Program-made: the position numbers and the translations under genes
Part shown: positions 44,586 to 52,967 of the stretch, piece by piece
Position numbering within the stretch: the stretch's first letter is position 1
Layout of the letters: each line of letters opens with the position of its first letter
Notes under the pieces: generated by a model
The model's input: the letters and a program-made list of their open reading frames with translations, nothing else
What the model was told of the DNA's origin: nothing
Database searches by the model: none
Assembly (NCBI GenBank): GCA_044226535.1
Contig: JBGAGT010000016.1
Span: 37,520-101,519 of the forward strand
DNA from: VBCG01 sp044226535
Lineage (GTDB): Bacteria > Pseudomonadota > Gammaproteobacteria > Burkholderiales > Casimicrobiaceae
Reading direction: 5' to 3'
Length of the DNA stretch: 64,000 bases

Positions 44586-44691
44586 GGCCCAGCTCCTTTC
44601 GCGTGTCCGCGGGCGATCCCGGCACGACGCGTCCGTTCGCCCGCGCCGGGCATCTTGTATCGCGCCGCGGGCGCGCCGAAAATACGCGGTG

Positions 44692-44703
44692 TTGCGTACG
44701 CAA
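44692..44703. promoter_or_regulatory. 12-bp palindrome TTGCGTACGCAA before the luxR-type gene
   Basis: Perfect dyad 18 bases upstream of the LuxR-family start codon, in the 136-bp divergent gap shared with the methyltransferase gene. Dyads of this kind commonly bind dimeric regulators, so autoregulation is possible. No direct evidence links it to the neighbouring protein. Confidence 0.4.
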
Positions 44704-44721
44704 GGCACGAGGAGCCCCGCG

Positions 44722-45573
44722 ATGCGACGCACGTCCCCACCCCGCAGCCGCGCGCAGCCTTCGGCGCGCGAGTACCTGGCCGCCCTGCAGGCGCTGCACG
44801 CGATCGGCGAGGGCTGCCCCTCGCCGGTGGAGTTCGCGCAGCGCGGCGTGACGCTGCTGCCGCGCCTCGTCCCCTCCGAGATCACGACGCTGTCGGTCTG
44901 CGATCTCGCCTCGGGACGCCGTCGCGTGCTGAGCCAGCCGCGCGAGGCCCTGCCCGCCTCGGCCCTCGACGCCTTCGACCGCCATTTCTTCGAGCATCCG
45001 CTGGTGCGGCACCACGCCACCACGCCCGGCGGAGGCGCGCACCGCATCAGCGACTCGCTGTCGAGCAAGGCCTTCCACGCGACGCCGCTGTACGCCGACT
45101 ATTACCTGGCAGTCGGGCTCGACCACGCGCTCGCGCTGCCGATGTACCTCAACGGCAACGTGCTGGTGAGCTTCGTGTTCAACCGCCGAACCGCCGATTT
45201 CGCCGACCGCGAGCGCGCCCTCCTCGAGAGCATCCGCGCCCCGCTGGCCGACCTGTTCCGCTCGTCGATGATGCTCGCCTGCATGCGCGCCGCGCTGAAG
45301 GTCGCGGGCCCAGGCCAGGACGCCGCGGCAGCGCGCGACGGTGCGCCGGGCAACGCCTATGCCGCCGACCGGATGGCGGGACTCACGCCGCGCGAGCGCG
45401 AGATCCTCGGGTGGGTGAGCGCGGGCAAGTCCAACGCGCAGATCGCCGAGATCGTCGGCGCCAGCGCGCGCACCGTCGCCAAGCACCTCGAGCACGTGTA
45501 CGCCAAGCTCGGCGTCGAGTCGCGCACCGCGGCGGCGATGCGCGCGGTCGGCGGCCGCACGCGCGGTGGCTAG
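44722..45573 (+). CDS. LuxR-family transcriptional regulator with GAF-like sensory half
   Basis: Regulator of 283 residues. The N-terminal about 190 residues resemble a small-molecule sensing (GAF/autoinducer-like) region with no recognisable receiver aspartate. The C-terminus is a LuxR/NarL helix-turn-helix: LTPREREILGWVSAGKSNAQIAEIVGASARTVAKHLEHVYAKLGV (split by family knowledge). Start ATG 44722 is preceded by GAGGAG. Its TAG stop and that of the convergent DsbA-like gene share the four bases CTAG at 45570-45573. Confidence 0.9.
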   Translation: MRRTSPPRSRAQPSAREYLAALQALHAIGEGCPSPVEFAQRGVTLLPRLVPSEITTLSVCDLASGRRRVLSQPREALPASALDAFDRHFFEHPLVRHHATTPGGGAHRISDSLSSKAFHATPLYADYYLAVGLDHALALPMYLNGNVLVSFVFNRRTADFADRERALLESIRAPLADLFRSSMMLACMRAALKVAGPGQDAAAARDGAPGNAYAADRMAGLTPREREILGWVSAGKSNAQIAEIVGASARTVAKHLEHVYAKLGVESRTAAAMRAVGGRTRGG

Positions 45574-46250
45574 GACACGGCTTCGCCCCGCTGCGCCGCC
45601 GCGCCTTCGGCCGCCTCGCGCGCCTGGTTGATCGCATCGGCGATCACATGGGGCTCCTGTGCGCCCGAGAGCGCGATGCGCTCCCCGAGGATGAAGAACG
45701 GCACGCCGCCGATGCCGAGCTTGCGGATGCGCTCGATCATCGCCTCGACCGCGACGCGCGCCTCGTTGCCGTCCAGCGCGTCCAGCGCGGACTGGTGCGC
45801 GTAGCCCGCGGCGGCGGCGATGTCGGCGAGCACGCCGTGGTCGCCGACGTCGCGACCCTCGGTGAAGAACGCGGCGAACAGCCGCTCCACCAGGTCCGAA
45901 GCGTCGCCCCGCTGCTGCGCCCAGCTCACCAGGCGGTGCGCGGCGAGCGTGTTGGGCTGCACGGCGATGCGCTCGAAGTCGAAGGCGATGCCCTCGCGCC
46001 GCCCGAGCTCGGCGAGCCGCGCATGCCCCGCCGCCACGCGCTCGGCGCCGCCCAGCTTGTTCTCGATGTAGGGCTTGCGCGGGACACCGGCCGCCGGCAC
46101 GGAGGGATCGAGCTGGAAGGGGTGCCAGTTGACGATCGCCGCGAAGCCATCGCGGCCGCGCAGCGTCGCGAGCGCCGACTCGAGCCGGTACTTGCCGAGG
46201 TAGCACCATGGGCAGACCACGTCCGAGATCACGTCGATCGTCATCGCCAT
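45570..46250 (-). CDS. DsbA-family oxidoreductase (FrnE/HCCA-isomerase-like)
   Basis: Cytosolic thioredoxin-fold protein of 226 residues with the active-site CPWC in ISDVVCPWCYLGK and the cis-Pro loop GIGGVPFFILGE. It lacks a signal peptide, fitting the FrnE-like DsbA/2-hydroxychromene-2-carboxylate isomerase group that handles thiol exchange or conjugation chemistry rather than periplasmic folding. GGAG lies seven bases before ATG 46250. It overlaps the LuxR-type gene tail to tail by four bases and diverges from earP across 50 bp. Confidence 0.92.
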   Translation of the reverse strand: MAMTIDVISDVVCPWCYLGKYRLESALATLRGRDGFAAIVNWHPFQLDPSVPAAGVPRKPYIENKLGGAERVAAGHARLAELGRREGIAFDFERIAVQPNTLAAHRLVSWAQQRGDASDLVERLFAAFFTEGRDVGDHGVLADIAAAAGYAHQSALDALDGNEARVAVEAMIERIRKLGIGGVPFFILGERIALSGAQEPHVIADAINQAREAAEGAAAQRGEAVS

Positions 46251-46289
46251 CGCTTCGCTCCGTTCGGGACCCACGCCCATTATCCACGC

Positions 46290-46295
46290 CATAAT
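46290..46295 (+). promoter_or_regulatory. CATAAT -10-like element immediately before earP
   Basis: CATAAT ends five bases before the earP GTG. If used as a -10 box, transcription would start at or within one or two bases of the GTG, making a leaderless message. No clear -35 is visible. Confidence 0.35.
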
Positions 46296-46300
46296 CGCGC

Positions 46301-47455
46301 GTGACCCCGACCGCGCGACGTTTCGACATCCACTGCCGCGTCGTCGACCACTACGGCGACGCGGGTTTCGCGTGGCGCCTCGCGCGCATGCTGGCGGGCG
46401 TGCAGGGGCGCGAAGTGCGGTTATGGATCGACGACCTCGCGACCCTGGCGCGCATCGCGCCGGGCATCGATCCGGCGGCGCCGCGCCAGGTGGTCGACGG
46501 CGTCGGGGTCGCCTCCATCGCGCTCGCCGACGACGAGGTGCCGGGCGACGTGCTGGTCGAGGCTTTCGGCTGCGGGCTGTCCGAGCGCGTGCAGGACGCG
46601 ATGGAGCGCGCGACCCGCGACGCCGCGGCCGGCGGAACCCCGCGCAGGGCACCGATCTGGCTGCTGCTCGAGTACCTGTCCGCCGAAGCCTGGGTGGACG
46701 GCGTGCACGGGCTCGCGTCGCCGCACCCGCGACGGCCGTTGATGCGCTGGTTCTACTGCCCGGGCTTCACCGCGCGAAGCGGCGGGCTCTTGCGCGAACC
46801 CGGGCTGTTGGCGCAGCGCGAGGACTTCGATCGACAGGAAGCCGGAAAGCGCCTGGCGCAAGCGGCGCTCGAGGTGTTCCTGTTCTGCTACGACAATCCC
46901 GCGCTGCCCGCCCTGCTCGGCCATTGGGCCGGGGGCGCGGCACCCGTACACCTGACGGTCCCGGTCGGCGTGGCGCCCGAGGCGCTGGGCAGGTTCCTCG
47001 AGGCACCCTGGCCGCGCTCGACGGCGCGCCTCACGCGTGGCGCGCTGTCGATCGACATCGTGCCCTTCGTCGCGCAACCGGCGTTCGACGAGCGTCTGTG
47101 GCGGAGCGACTTCGCCATCGTGCGCGGGGAGGACTCGTTCGTGCGCGCACAGTGGGCCGCCCGGCCCTTCGCCTGGCATCCCTACCGCCAGGACGGCGAT
47201 GCGCAGCGCGACAAGCTCGAGGCCTTCGCCGCGCGCTACCTCGACGGCGCGGACCGTGGCATCGCCGCGGCCTGGCTCGCCTTCCAGCGCGCGCTCGACG
47301 GCGAGGACGGAGTGGCGCTGGTCGCCGCATGGGATCCGCTGGCCGCCGGACTGCCGCAGCTTCGCCGGCATGCCCTGCGCTGGTCGGAGCGGCTGGCCCG
47401 GCTGCCGGAGCTCTCGGCCGAGCTGGTCAGCTTCGCAGAAATGCGTTATAATTGA
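46301..47455 (+). CDS. earP: EF-P arginine rhamnosyltransferase EarP
   Basis: GT104-family enzyme that transfers rhamnose from dTDP-rhamnose to Arg32 of elongation factor P, which allows EF-P to rescue ribosomes stalled at polyprolines. N-terminal HCRVVDHYGDAGFAWRLARML carries two aspartates (16 and 20) spaced like the catalytic pair known in Pseudomonas EarP. The RGEDSFVRAQWAARPFAWHPY stretch contains the conserved Glu277. Length is 384 residues. The GTG start gives a normal N-terminus. Its partner efp lies immediately downstream, which supports the call. Confidence 0.95.
   Translation: MTPTARRFDIHCRVVDHYGDAGFAWRLARMLAGVQGREVRLWIDDLATLARIAPGIDPAAPRQVVDGVGVASIALADDEVPGDVLVEAFGCGLSERVQDAMERATRDAAAGGTPRRAPIWLLLEYLSAEAWVDGVHGLASPHPRRPLMRWFYCPGFTARSGGLLREPGLLAQREDFDRQEAGKRLAQAALEVFLFCYDNPALPALLGHWAGGAAPVHLTVPVGVAPEALGRFLEAPWPRSTARLTRGALSIDIVPFVAQPAFDERLWRSDFAIVRGEDSFVRAQWAARPFAWHPYRQDGDAQRDKLEAFAARYLDGADRGIAAAWLAFQRALDGEDGVALVAAWDPLAAGLPQLRRHALRWSERLARLPELSAELVSFAEMRYN
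47424..47452 (+). promoter_or_regulatory. Sigma-70-type promoter of efp inside the end of earP
   Basis: TGGTCA (47424-47429) and TATAAT (47447-47452) are 17 bp apart, a consensus -10 with a 4/6 -35. The -10 lies over the last earP codons, about 160 bases before the efp start. This lets efp be made independently of earP. Confidence 0.65.
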
Positions 47456-47610
47456 AGGCTTTGTAGTTTCCCGCTTCGCAAACCCAGCGCGCCGGCGAAG
47501 GCCAGCGCACGCGAACCGAACAACCCGCGCGCCGCCACCCGGTGCGCATAGCGCCGCGACCGGCACCGCGAGACGAGACGGTGCGCGCGGCCCAAACGCC
47601 GGATGGAAAG

Positions 47611-48165
47611 ATGAAAATCGCTCAGGAAGTGCGCGCAGGCAACGTGATCATGGTGGGCAAGGACCCCATGGTCGTGCAGAAGGCGGAGTTCTCGAAGTCG
47701 GGACGCAACGCCTCGGTGGTCAAGATGAAGCTCAGGAACCTGCTGTCGAGCGGCGGCACCGAGACCGTGTACCGCGCCGACGAGAAGTTCGAGACCATCC
47801 AGCTCGAGAAGAAGGAAGTCACCTACTCGTACTTCGCCGACCCGATGTACGTGTTCATGGACGGCGACTTCAACCAGTACGAAGTCGAGCAGGACAACAT
47901 GAGCGACGCGCTGCCCTACCTCGAGGACGGGCTCGCCTGCGAGCTCACGTTCTACGAAGGCCGCGCGATCTCGGTCGAGCTGCCCAATACGGTGGTGCGC
48001 GAAGTCACCTACACCGAGCCCGCCGTCAAGGGCGATACCTCGGGCAAGGTCACCAAGCCGGCCAGGATCGGCTCGGGCTTCGAGGTCGCGGTGCCGCTGT
48101 TCGTCGACACCGGCGACAGGATCGAGATCGACACGCGCACCGGCGAGTACAAGCGGCGCGTGTAA
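47611..48165 (+). CDS. efp: Elongation factor P
   Basis: Three-domain, tRNA-shaped translation factor of 184 residues that enters the E site to promote polyproline synthesis. It begins MKIAQEVRAGNVIMVGKDPMVV. The modified loop is FSKSGRNAS with Arg32, the residue rhamnosylated by EarP in this EF-P subfamily (others have Lys34). ATG 47611 is chosen by family start; about 155 bases of leader follow the promoter at 47424. A rho-independent terminator follows the stop. Confidence 0.97.
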   Translation: MKIAQEVRAGNVIMVGKDPMVVQKAEFSKSGRNASVVKMKLRNLLSSGGTETVYRADEKFETIQLEKKEVTYSYFADPMYVFMDGDFNQYEVEQDNMSDALPYLEDGLACELTFYEGRAISVELPNTVVREVTYTEPAVKGDTSGKVTKPARIGSGFEVAVPLFVDTGDRIEIDTRTGEYKRRV

Positions 48166-48190
48166 GGCTTCCACGAGCCTGCTGCAGGAG

Positions 48191-48219
48191 AGGCCGCCGC
48201 GAGGCGGCCTTTTCGTTTT
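48191..48219 (+). terminator. Rho-independent terminator of efp
   Basis: Stem AGGCCGCC / GGCGGCCT with loop GCGA (48191-48210), followed by TTTCGTTTT. It begins 25 bases after the efp stop codon. Confidence 0.85.
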
Positions 48220-48260
48220 CGGGCTCGCCTGTGGCCGCGGCGCAACACCGCGCGCCGCCG

Positions 48261-51200
48261 CTACCTGAGCGCGAGGTCGACGCGCGTGGCCGCCGCGTCG
48301 GCCTTCGCCGTGACGACGAAGATGCGCTCGGCGCCCACGCCGCGCGCCACCAGCGCCTGCTTCACCGCCTGGGCGCGGTCCTGGGCGAGCTCGCCGATGG
48401 CGGCGGGGTCGGCCGCCGCGTGCGCGAGCAGCATCGCCTCCATGTCGGCGGGCGGCACGTCCTTCAGCATGCCGAAGAAATTGCGCGGCCGATCCTTGAT
48501 CGGCGCCTCCTTGTAGGCGGCCTCGAGGAAGCGCGGGCGTTCCTCGGCGCTCACCGTCACCGTGCGGGGGTTCTCGGGCGGGGTTCCCGCGTCGACCAGC
48601 GCCTTGACCTTCTGCGCGCGGATCTCGCGCTCCACGCGGGCCTTGCGCAGCGCCTCGGCGTCGACCGCGGGGTCGGCGTGGCCGGTGACGTCGAGCTTGA
48701 GCGCGGGACGCGACTCCAGCGCCTTGGCGAGCTTGTCGACCTTGTCCTTCGCATCCGCGTCGAGCGTGGCGCGCCCCGGCTCGAAGGCGATGGTGGAGAG
48801 CTCCTCGCCGCCGCCGAACGCCGCGCCGATCAGCGCGAAGGGCGCGGTCACCGCCTTGGTGATGAGGTTCACGATCACCTGCACGATCAACCCGCCCACC
48901 GAGAACTTGGGGTCGTCGAGCGAGCCCGAGATCGGCAGCTTGAGGTCGATCACGCCATGCGCATCCTTGAGCAGCGAAGCCGCGAGCAGCACCGGCAGCT
49001 TGGTCGCGGTCGGGCTGTCGACGTGCTCGCCGAAGGTGAGCTGGTCGAGCACCAGGCGGTTGTCGGCGACGAGCTTGCGGTTGTCGATCTTGTAGCTGAC
49101 GTCGAAGGACAGCGTGCCCTTGGTGATGCCGTAGCCCGCGTACTTGACGGCGTAGGTCGACAGCGGCGGAAGGTCGACGTTGCGCGCGGTGCCCTTGAGG
49201 TCGAGCGCGAGGGTGGGCGCGAAGGGGTTGAGCGTGCCCTTGACGGTGACCGGCGCGGTGCGCTCCACCTTGGCCGCAAGGTCCACCGTGCCGGCCTGCG
49301 CGGCCGACATGGGCGAGACCGTGCCCGCGACCTCCGACAGGTCGGCCGTGTAGCTGGGACGCACGTAAAGGTCGGTGTAGCGCACGCTGCCGCGCGCGAG
49401 CTTGATGGTGCCGATCGACACGGTCGCGCGTTTCGCATCGCCCGCCCTCGCCGCGACCGGTGCCGAGCTCGATGTTGCACCCGATGCCCCGCCCGATGCC
49501 GTGACCGATGTTGCACCAGCCGCCGCGCCGGGCGCCGCGTCGGACCCCGCGCCCTCCTCGCGCCCCTTCACCAGGCGCGCGTAATTGAGCGTGGCGTCCT
49601 CGTACAGGATCACGCGCGCGAAGAAGTCCTCGAGGCTGACCGCGCCGAGGTCCAGCTTGCCGGCGTCGGGATCGACGTCGAGGCCTTCCAGGGCGAGCCG
49701 GCCGAAGCGCAACAACGGTTCGTTGAGGCGCGTGTCGAGCGCGGCGAAGCCCGTCACGGTCACATTGCCGCCCACGCGCGTGCGCACCGCCGTGGCGCCG
49801 TCGGGGACGGCGAGCGAGAGCTTGAGCCTGGCCGCGACGCTGCCGCTGTTGATGCGCACGGCGAGGTAGGGGTCGACGTAGGGCTGCAGCGGCGGCAGCG
49901 CGAGCCCGCTCGCGTCCAGCGCGAGGTCGACGGCAAAGGGATTGGTGCCGAGCGTGCCCTCGCCCGTGATGCGCCCGCCGGGCGCCGTGGCCCCGCGGAA
50001 GGTCACCTTGGCACGCTTGTCGCGTGCGTTGGTGAGGTCGCTGGCCTCGACGTCGACGTCGACCAGGCGATGCGCGACGGCGGGAGACGGCACGTCGTCG
50101 TCGACGTTGAGCTTGTAGCGGGTGAACGCGAGCTTGCGCGCGGTGAACGCCCAGGTGCCGCCCTTGGCGTCGCCGTCGGCGGCCTTGCCGGTCTGGGCAT
50201 CGGACTTGACCAGCCGCCCGAAGTTGAACGCACCGTCCTTGTCGCGGCGGATGGACAGCTCGCCCCCGGACGACGACGCGGTCCCGAAATCGATGCGGCG
50301 CGCGGAGGCGTCGACGGCAATGCCGCCGAGCACGAGCTTCGGCACCCGCCACAACGGTGTGCGCTCGCCCGGCAGCGCGAGCTTGAGGTCGGTGAACTGC
50401 GCCTCGCCCGCGGAAACGGTCAGCGCACCGCCACGCTCGCCGGGGGCGTAGCTGAAGTCGCCGGCGATGGCGAGCGTGCCGCCCTGCATCTCGAGGTTGA
50501 GCACGCCGGCGGTGTACGACTGCAGCTTCGCCAGCGCGAGCTTGTCGACGGCGACGTGGCCGCTCGCCTCGAGCGTGGTCGGCACGAGGTCGATCTCGGC
50601 CGATGCCTTGCCGCCCGCCTCACCGGCAAGCTTCGCTTGCACCCGCGCGCGCTTGCCCTGCCGCGTGGAAAGGTCGGTCGCGTCGACGGTGACGTCCTGC
50701 CAGGCGTTGCGGAACGCCGGCTTCACCGAGGCATCGTCGAAGCGGACGGTCCCGCCGGTCAGCGATACCTTCTCGACGTCCACTTGCCAGGGCGCCCCGC
50801 CCTCCTTCGCGGCCCCGCCGGCAGCTTGCGCGGGCGCCGCCTGCGCCGGCGGCTCGACCCAGGGCCCGGAGAGCTCCAGCGTGCCCGCGGCGTCGCGGCG
50901 CACGTCCAGCGCCGCGCGCTCGATCGCGACCGAGTCGATCACCAGCGTGCGACGCAGGACATCCAGCCGCGCGATGTGCAGCTTCGCCTGCGGCACGACC
51001 AGCGTGTCGCGGCCGTCGGGCCGCTGCAGCCGGAAGTTGGCGAGCGACATCTCGCCCGACAGCCACAGCGTGCGCGATTGCGGATCGCCCTCGCTGAACA
51101 TCAGCCGGGCCCGCGACGACAGCGTGCCCGAGGGGATCTTCGCGCGGAGCTTCACCGGCACGTACGACAGGTACTGCGGGATGGGGATCTGGTCGAGGTC

Positions 51201-51917
51201 GATGTCGAGCGAGGCCTCGCGCACCGCAGCGAAGGGCGTGGTGGTGCCCGACAGCGAGAACGGGCTGCCGTTGACCCGCGCCGACACGTGCGGCACGACC
51301 TTCACCGACGTCTGGTACGGAAGGCTCGACAGGAAAGGGATGCCGACCGCGAGGTCGCGCACCTCGTGCTTGCGCCCTTTCGGCCGGTCGTCGAAGTCGA
51401 TCTCGCCGCGGGTGAGCTCGATGTTGTTGAGCGAGAAGCGCGTCGGCGGGTCGTCGCTCGGCGCCAGCGCCTTGTCGATCAGGTCCTGCACGCTGTAGCG
51501 ACCATCGTCGAGGCGCGAGAGCGCAACGCGGGGACGGTCGACCTGGACGCGGTCGAGCACCGGCGCGCGGTGCCAGACCGACGCGATCGACACGTCGAGA
51601 ACCGCGTGGTCGAAGGCGAGCAAGGGCGGTTCGCCGCCGCCGCGCCCCGCGATCACCAGGTCGGCGAGCGACATCTCGAGCTTCAGCGGATTGAAGCGGA
51701 TCTCGCCCACCGTCACCGGGCGCGAGAGCGATTCCGCCACGCGGCCTTCGAGCGCCCAGCGCGCGAGCCTCGGCACGCCCTGCCACAGGGCGAGCAGGAG
51801 CAACGCCGCCAGCGTCACGGCCCACAGCACGATCCGCAGCCAGCGGGGCAGCCGGCCGCGGGGGGGATCCCCGCTTCCGCGGGGATGACGTGGGGGAGCT
51901 GGCATCGCGGCAGCCAT
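48261..51917 (-). CDS. Giant DUF748 (AsmA-like) envelope protein with OmpA-like C-terminus
   Basis: Protein of 1218 residues. One N-terminal TM helix (about 27-47, WLRIVLWAVTLAALLLLALW) anchors it; a long periplasmic DUF748 region (about 60-1010) of AsmA/TamB-like beta repeats follows, for example VTVGEIRFNPLKLEMSLADLVI. The end (about 1040-1218) is an OmpA-like module, IAFEPGRATLDADAKDKVDKLA with a modified GHADPAVDAEALRKARVE. Proteins of this family are thought to help lipid transit or envelope integrity. Residues 10-18 are translated from the dispersed palindromic repeat. The start could be ATG 51917 or 51905. Confidence 0.9.
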   Translation of the reverse strand: MAAAMPAPPRHPRGSGDPPRGRLPRWLRIVLWAVTLAALLLLALWQGVPRLARWALEGRVAESLSRPVTVGEIRFNPLKLEMSLADLVIAGRGGGEPPLLAFDHAVLDVSIASVWHRAPVLDRVQVDRPRVALSRLDDGRYSVQDLIDKALAPSDDPPTRFSLNNIELTRGEIDFDDRPKGRKHEVRDLAVGIPFLSSLPYQTSVKVVPHVSARVNGSPFSLSGTTTPFAAVREASLDIDLDQIPIPQYLSYVPVKLRAKIPSGTLSSRARLMFSEGDPQSRTLWLSGEMSLANFRLQRPDGRDTLVVPQAKLHIARLDVLRRTLVIDSVAIERAALDVRRDAAGTLELSGPWVEPPAQAAPAQAAGGAAKEGGAPWQVDVEKVSLTGGTVRFDDASVKPAFRNAWQDVTVDATDLSTRQGKRARVQAKLAGEAGGKASAEIDLVPTTLEASGHVAVDKLALAKLQSYTAGVLNLEMQGGTLAIAGDFSYAPGERGGALTVSAGEAQFTDLKLALPGERTPLWRVPKLVLGGIAVDASARRIDFGTASSSGGELSIRRDKDGAFNFGRLVKSDAQTGKAADGDAKGGTWAFTARKLAFTRYKLNVDDDVPSPAVAHRLVDVDVEASDLTNARDKRAKVTFRGATAPGGRITGEGTLGTNPFAVDLALDASGLALPPLQPYVDPYLAVRINSGSVAARLKLSLAVPDGATAVRTRVGGNVTVTGFAALDTRLNEPLLRFGRLALEGLDVDPDAGKLDLGAVSLEDFFARVILYEDATLNYARLVKGREEGAGSDAAPGAAAGATSVTASGGASGATSSSAPVAARAGDAKRATVSIGTIKLARGSVRYTDLYVRPSYTADLSEVAGTVSPMSAAQAGTVDLAAKVERTAPVTVKGTLNPFAPTLALDLKGTARNVDLPPLSTYAVKYAGYGITKGTLSFDVSYKIDNRKLVADNRLVLDQLTFGEHVDSPTATKLPVLLAASLLKDAHGVIDLKLPISGSLDDPKFSVGGLIVQVIVNLITKAVTAPFALIGAAFGGGEELSTIAFEPGRATLDADAKDKVDKLAKALESRPALKLDVTGHADPAVDAEALRKARVEREIRAQKVKALVDAGTPPENPRTVTVSAEERPRFLEAAYKEAPIKDRPRNFFGMLKDVPPADMEAMLLAHAAADPAAIGELAQDRAQAVKQALVARGVGAERIFVVTAKADAAATRVDLALR
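51865..51889 (-). repeat. Dispersed palindromic element inside the DUF748 gene start
   Basis: Plus strand GGATCCCCGCTTCCGCGGGG then ATGAC; stem ATCCCCGC/GCGGGGAT with loop TTCC. It shares the core of the elements at 24674, 25050, 25332 and 43437, but here it is read as codons 10-18 (RHPRGSGDP) just ahead of the TM helix. Confidence 0.75.
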
Positions 51918-52105
51918 CGTCGGGGCATTTTACGCGGCGCGCACGACAACGACCCGGGTGTCGTGCTGCGGCGACGGCGACGCTGCCGCGCGCAGCGGCG
52001 CGCACCCGCTCCGGAACGCCGGCGCGCGGCATGCGAACGCCCTACCGGGCTTATCATGCGCCGAGGCGCGGAACTCGGCGCATCCACATCCATGAGGAGA
52101 ACGCA

Positions 52106-52870
52106 GTGATCGAGGATCTCGGGGGGAAATCGGTGCTGATCACCGGTGCGTCGACGGGCATCGGCGCCGCGGCGGCCATCGCCTTCGCGCGCAACGGTGC
52201 GCGCGTTGCGATCCACTACAACAGCAGCGGCGACAAGGCCGAGGAGGTCGCGCGCACCATCCGCGCCGAGAAGGGCGAGGCCATCCTGGTGCGCGGCGAC
52301 GTCACCAACCCGGCCGAGCCCGGCGCGATCGTCAGCGAAGTGCTGCAGGCCTACGGCCGGCTCGACGTGCTCGTCAACAACGCGGGCGGCCTCGTCAAGC
52401 GCACGCCCGTCGCCGAGTACACCGAGGCGTTCCTCGCCTCGGTGATCGCCCTCAACGTCACGCAGGTGGCCCTCTTCATGCGCGAGGCGAGCAACGCCAT
52501 GCGCAAGCAGGGCAAGGGCAACATCATCAACGTCGCGTCGATCGCCGCGCGCCACGGCGGCGGCCCGGGCTCGGTGATCTATGCCGCGGCCAAGGGCTTC
52601 GTCGCCACCGCCACGCGCGGCTGGGCCAGGGAGCTCGTCAAGGACAACATCCGCGTCAACGGGATTTCGCCCGGCGTCATCATGACGCCCTTCCACGAGC
52701 GCTTCTCCACGCCGCAGATGCTCGCCACCATGCAGGCGACCATTCCCATGAACCGGCTGGGCACGGCCGAGGAGTGCGCGGGCACGCTGCTCTACCTCGC
52801 CTCCGACGCCATGAGCGGCTACGTCACCGGCCAGGTGATCGAGGTGAACGGCGGGCAGCTCATGCCCTGA
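52106..52870 (+). CDS. SDR-family oxidoreductase
   Basis: NAD(P)-dependent classical short-chain dehydrogenase, 254 residues. Cofactor motif TGASTGIGAAAA, NNAGG in VLVNNAGGLVKRTP, catalytic Ser in INVASIAA, YAAAKG (Tyr/Lys) and GISPGVIMTPF are present. The GTG start (52106) has GAGGAG upstream; homology begins at IEDLGGKSVLITGAS, which supports it. Likely substrate unknown; 3-oxoacyl-ACP-reductase-like and sugar dehydrogenases share these motifs. Stand-alone gene, divergent from the DUF748 gene. Confidence 0.92.
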   Translation: MIEDLGGKSVLITGASTGIGAAAAIAFARNGARVAIHYNSSGDKAEEVARTIRAEKGEAILVRGDVTNPAEPGAIVSEVLQAYGRLDVLVNNAGGLVKRTPVAEYTEAFLASVIALNVTQVALFMREASNAMRKQGKGNIINVASIAARHGGGPGSVIYAAAKGFVATATRGWARELVKDNIRVNGISPGVIMTPFHERFSTPQMLATMQATIPMNRLGTAEECAGTLLYLASDAMSGYVTGQVIEVNGGQLMP

Positions 52871-52935
52871 GCCCATTGCGCTCGATGTGCCACTGAGTGG
52901 TAGTGCTTGTCCTGCTCGCCGAGTCTGTCAGGCAA

Positions 52936-52965
52936 GAAAAAGGGCTCGGAGAATCCGAGCCCTTT
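52936..52965 (-). terminator. Rho-independent terminator of tmRNA
   Basis: On the minus strand, a stem AAAGGGCTCGGA / TCCGAGCCCTT with a short loop (52940-52965) is followed by TTTTCTTGCC. It directly follows the CCA end of the tmRNA. On the plus strand it may also stop the SDR gene, though without a T-run. Confidence 0.8.
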
Positions 52966-52967
52966 GA

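Noticed and set aside
47037..52109. Very long plus-strand open frame (about 1690 codons) across earP, efp and the DUF748 gene
   Set aside because: It crosses three well-recognised genes in other frames and reads as Arg/Gly/Ala/His low-complexity protein. This is the expected antisense shadow in a very GC-rich genome.
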